Assembly: GCA_016214445.1 (NCBI GenBank)
Contig: JACROM010000024.1
Coordinates: 1-15,254 of the forward strand
Source: Microcaldota archaeon
GTDB lineage: Archaea > Micrarchaeota > Micrarchaeia > Norongarragalinales > Norongarragalinaceae
Direction of reading: 5' to 3'
DNA: 15,254 nucleotides
Positions 13,167-15,254 of the stretch are shown here, piece by piece (the first letter of the stretch is position 1; the number at the start of each line of letters is the position of its first letter). The translations under genes were made by a program, and so were the position numbers. The notes beneath the pieces are model-generated. The model saw nothing but the letters and a program-made list of their open reading frames with translations, was not told where the DNA came from and did not search any database.

Positions 13167-13577
13167 ATGGTATTAGCCAAGAGAGTGCGCGAATCGTTCG
13201 CGAAATCAGCTGCCGAAAGGAGCGAAACGTTCACGATGAGGCTGCGCTCGTGGAGGAAGAAGGACACGGTCGTAAGGGCCGAAAGGCCGACCAACCCGAC
13301 GCGCGCAAGGTCACTGGGCTACAAGGCCGCAAAAGGCTACGTCATAGCCAGAGTGAAGATAAAGCGCGGGAAGCGCAGCCGCAACCAGCCCGACCTCGGA
13401 AGGAAGCCCGGAAGGAACGTCAAGCGAGTTAACCCGGGAGTATCCCTGAAGGGCCATGCAATCGACAAGGCGAAACGCAAGTTCATCAACCTCATCCCCA
13501 TAAACGCCTACTGGGTAGGTCAGGACGGAGTTTACAAGTACTTCGAGGTTGTCCTAAGGGACCCGGTCATAACATAA
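13167..13577 (+). CDS. rpl15e: large-subunit ribosomal protein L15e, C-terminally short
   Basis: A 136-residue L15e; archaeal homologues are about 185-195 residues. Recognisable parts are the N-terminal helix, RLRSWRKKDTVVRAERPTNP, TRARSLGYKAAKGYVIARVK, a basic loop, and NAYWVGQDGVYKYFEVVLRDP. In typical L15e the sequence then continues with HPAIK, a WI(C/S) region and a basic tail with FRGLTSAG, for about 50-65 more residues that thread into 23S rRNA. Here a TAA follows almost at once (DPVIT, stop). The next gene's Box A is two bases later, so no frameshifted tail is hidden downstream. Either this lineage has a trimmed L15e or the end was deleted. A rpl15e next to Rpp30 is a familiar archaeal order. 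Confidence 0.92.
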   Translation: MVLAKRVRESFAKSAAERSETFTMRLRSWRKKDTVVRAERPTNPTRARSLGYKAAKGYVIARVKIKRGKRSRNQPDLGRKPGRNVKRVNPGVSLKGHAIDKAKRKFINLIPINAYWVGQDGVYKYFEVVLRDPVIT

Positions 13578-13578
13578 G

Positions 13579-13586
13579 AATTTAAG
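13579..13586 (+). promoter_or_regulatory. Box A for the inositol-monophosphatase gene
   Basis: GAATTTAAGC ends 25 bases before the ATG at 13612, directly after the L15e stop. Confidence 0.5.
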
Positions 13587-13611
13587 CTGATTTTCCCTTA
13601 ATGGAAACTGG

Positions 13612-14309
13612 ATGAAAAAGGACATCGAGCTTGCTGCACGCAAAGCCGGAAAACTGTTGCTGGACCACTTCGGGAAAGCGGAAGGAAAGGACAAGGGCAC
13701 GAGGGACATCGTGACCGAAGCGGACTTCGCGTCCGAAAAACTACTTGAAAAGGAACTCCGGAAAACCGGCCTTGCTGAAAGCTTCCTCGGCGAGGAAGGC
13801 GGCTGGAGCAACAAGAGCGACACATTCTGGGTTGTTGACCCCCTTGACGGAACAGTCAACTACGCAATGGGCAACCCGCTTTTCGGGCTGAATATTTCGG
13901 CGAATACTTTTACGCGGAAAAAGGAAAGGGTGCGTTTCTGAACGGAGCGCGGTTCGTTTGCCCGAAAGTGCCTGCGGAAAAAAGCGTCGTTTTCTGCACT
14001 TGGGGCTACTCCGACGAGAAACAAATAAAACAAGGGGAACGCTACGAGCACAAACTACTTGAAAGGGTGTTTCGCGTGCGCAACCCAGGCACTCTTGCCT
14101 TGGGTTTGGCGTACGTTGCCTGCGGCAGGTACAGCGGCTGCGTCCACAACCAAGCCAAGCCATGGGACATAACAGCCGGAAACCTCATGATAGAAGAGGC
14201 AGGCGGCAAGGTAACGGACTTCAACGGAAAAAAGTGGGACCCGTTCATGAAAACCATGGTTGCTGGAAACGCGCTTAACCACCGCGCTCTTTTGGAAGCA
14301 GTAAAGTGA
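13612..14309 (+). pseudogene. inositol monophosphatase/FBPase-family gene broken by an internal deletion and frameshift
   Basis: The first frame (13612-13941) gives a normal start: KKDIELAARKAGKLLLDHFG, DIVTEADFASE, the metal-binding LGEEGG, DPLDGTVNY and GNPLFGLNI. It then runs into FTRKKERVRF and a stop. A second frame, shifted by two and readable from about 13899, gives GEYFYAEKGKGAFLNGARF and continues to the C-terminal WDITAGNLMIEEAGG, ending at 14307-14309. Both halves are well-conserved family sequence. Comparison with family members such as Methanocaldococcus MJ0109 suggests roughly 20 residues are missing between GLNI and GEYFYAE. About 60 bases, not a multiple of three, appear to be lost at about 13893-13899. 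The intact gene would dephosphorylate inositol-1-phosphate or fructose-1,6-bisphosphate. An assembly error is the main alternative. Confidence 0.85.
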
Positions 14310-14315
14310 ATTTTG

Positions 14316-14810
14316 ATGGAATACTACGACTGGAACACCCAAGCACCGGAAAAATCTGAAGCACTCGGGTGGAAAGCGTTCAAGGCGCAGAAGATAATCC
14401 TGAAAAACAACAGCCAGCTCAAGGGCCTTCCGCCCGTATGCTCGGTCTGTTCTGCAAGCTCCGAGTTGTTGAGGCTCGCGTGCCGCAAAACCAAAATCGT
14501 TGACCCCACCATGATACGGGGTTTCGAAAGGGACGTCGGACTTGCGCGGGAAGCAACTGAACGCGGAGCGTATTTCGAGATTCCGCTTAAGCCCATACTC
14601 CGCGAAACAGGCGAAAGGCGCGCGCGGACAATGCAATGCTATAGGGAGTTTTTGGCGTTGTGCATAAAGCACAATGCGCGATTCGTCTACTCGAGCCAGG
14701 CGGAAACAAACGAGGACGTAAAGAGCGTTTTCGAGGCTGAAATTCTGCTGCAGCAGCTCGGCCTGACAAAGGAACACGCCAAAGCAATGATAAAGAGGAA
14801 GGTTGAATGA
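14316..14810 (+). CDS. rnp3: RNase P protein component 3 (Rpp30 family), short
   Basis: A 164-residue protein resembling Rpp30, a TIM-barrel protein subunit of RNase P that helps remove tRNA 5' leaders; archaeal members are usually 200-230 residues. The C-terminal half shows the family pattern: KIVDPTMIRGFERDVGLARE, AYFEIPLKPIL, GERRARTMQCYREFL, ARFVYSSQAETNED (where family members have VVISSxA), and a last helix with LLQQLGLTKEHAKAM. The N-terminal part starts MEYYDWNTQAP, comparable to the family YDLN/YDLHV start, but is shorter and diverged. The ATG at 14316 is preferred over an adjacent TTG at 14313. The gene follows the broken phosphatase by six bases and overlaps the ITPase start by four. 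The nearby rpl15e supports the call. Confidence 0.75.
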   Translation: MEYYDWNTQAPEKSEALGWKAFKAQKIILKNNSQLKGLPPVCSVCSASSELLRLACRKTKIVDPTMIRGFERDVGLAREATERGAYFEIPLKPILRETGERRARTMQCYREFLALCIKHNARFVYSSQAETNEDVKSVFEAEILLQQLGLTKEHAKAMIKRKVE

Positions 14811-15254
14811 AAAAAATTTTCTTGGTTACAACCAACGAAGGCAAAGTCATTGAAGCGAAAGGCATACTGAAAGGGGTGGGAGTGGAACACTTCCCGGCCG
14901 AAGTCACGGAAATAAAATCCATAAGCATGGAGGAGACCATAACGGAAAAGGCCAAAACCGCTTACTCCATGGTCAAAAAGGCAGTGGTGGTCGAGGACAC
15001 CGGGTTCTTTTTGGACGCTTACAAGGACTTTCCCGGAACCTACACCAAGTTCTGCGTCACGCTAATAGGCCTAGGTGGTTTCCTCAAGCTTCTTGAAGGG
15101 AAAAAACGGGGCGCGAAGTTCGTCACCATGATAGCGCTATACGACGGAAAGAAAACGAAGGTTTTCAAGGGCGAAGTCAAGGGCAGAGTTAGCGAAAGCA
15201 TACGCGAACCAGTCCCGAAAAAACTTCCTTTCGACGCCATATTCATGCCCGAAG
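14807..15254 (+). CDS. rdgB: non-canonical purine NTP pyrophosphatase (RdgB/HAM1/ITPase), 3' end cut by the window
   Basis: The first 149 codons of a HAM1-family enzyme that converts ITP, dITP and XTP to the monophosphate and pyrophosphate, clearing damaged purines from the nucleotide pool. It starts MKKIFLVTTNEGKVIEAKGI, matching the family TxNxxKxxE motif. It continues with VVVEDTGFFLDAYKDFPG (family EDSGL and FPG), then KGEVKGRVSE and PFDAIFMPE, where the family has FGYDPIFxP. The ATG overlaps the Rpp30 stop as ATGA, so the two are translationally coupled. The remaining C terminus (about 30-40 residues) lies outside the window. No defects are seen. Confidence 0.93.
   Translation, partial: MKKIFLVTTNEGKVIEAKGILKGVGVEHFPAEVTEIKSISMEETITEKAKTAYSMVKKAVVVEDTGFFLDAYKDFPGTYTKFCVTLIGLGGFLKLLEGKKRGAKFVTMIALYDGKKTKVFKGEVKGRVSESIREPVPKKLPFDAIFMPE

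Noticed and set aside
13880..13945. Programmed ribosomal frameshift in the phosphatase gene
   Set aside because: About 20 conserved residues are missing at the junction, so a frameshift alone would not restore a normal protein; deletion fits better.

Overview
The window looks like a stretch of an archaeal chromosome, by eye a little over 50% G+C. The archaeal markers are ribosomal proteins uL16/L10e and L15e, an archaeal-type phosphoglycerate kinase, an archaeal-type UMP kinase, a TtuA/Ncs6-type tRNA thiolase with cysteine clusters, and an RNase P Rpp30-like protein. Most genes also carry a TTTAAA-like Box A about 23-25 bases upstream of the ATG, which implies leaderless transcripts. Small or degenerate versions of conserved proteins suggest a reduced, possibly DPANN-type archaeon, but the lineage is inference. 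I saw no tRNA, rRNA, CRISPR array or intact transposase.

Layout. Bases 1-3340: a tiny membrane protein and a P2A-type Ca2+ ATPase (minus strand), then a gene-poor stretch with the C-terminal remnant of an AAA/DUF4143 ATPase. Bases 3340-5394 (plus): an unrecognised helical protein, pgk, and a small basic ORF in A-rich DNA. Bases 5391-9559 (minus): a duplicated 3' end of pyrH, pyrH itself, a GPN-like P-loop protein with altered motifs, the translationally coupled pair aguB-aguA (agmatine to putrescine), and uL16/L10e with a long charged tail. Bases 9613-12216: marC and ttuA converge with a 9-base overlap; ttuA diverges from a DedA gene followed by a Nudix hydrolase. Bases 12274-12845: a low-GC toxin-antitoxin-like pair, DUF4258 plus a zinc-finger/AbrB fusion. 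Bases 12850-15254: a MoaD/ThiS-like protein lacking a terminal Gly-Gly, a C-terminally short L15e, an inositol-monophosphatase gene broken by an internal deletion and frameshift, Rpp30 and a partial ITPase.

How the genes fit together. aguB and aguA form a two-enzyme putrescine route. ttuA and the ThiS-like protein could be thiolation partners, though they are not adjacent. L15e and Rpp30 are a familiar archaeal translation/RNA-processing neighbourhood, here split by the broken phosphatase. The most unusual signals are the synonymous-only duplication of the pyrH 3' end (a possible integration scar), the broken phosphatase, the toxin-antitoxin fusion with inverted repeats at its start, and the short L15e. 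I did not find a large, clearly new multi-gene system.
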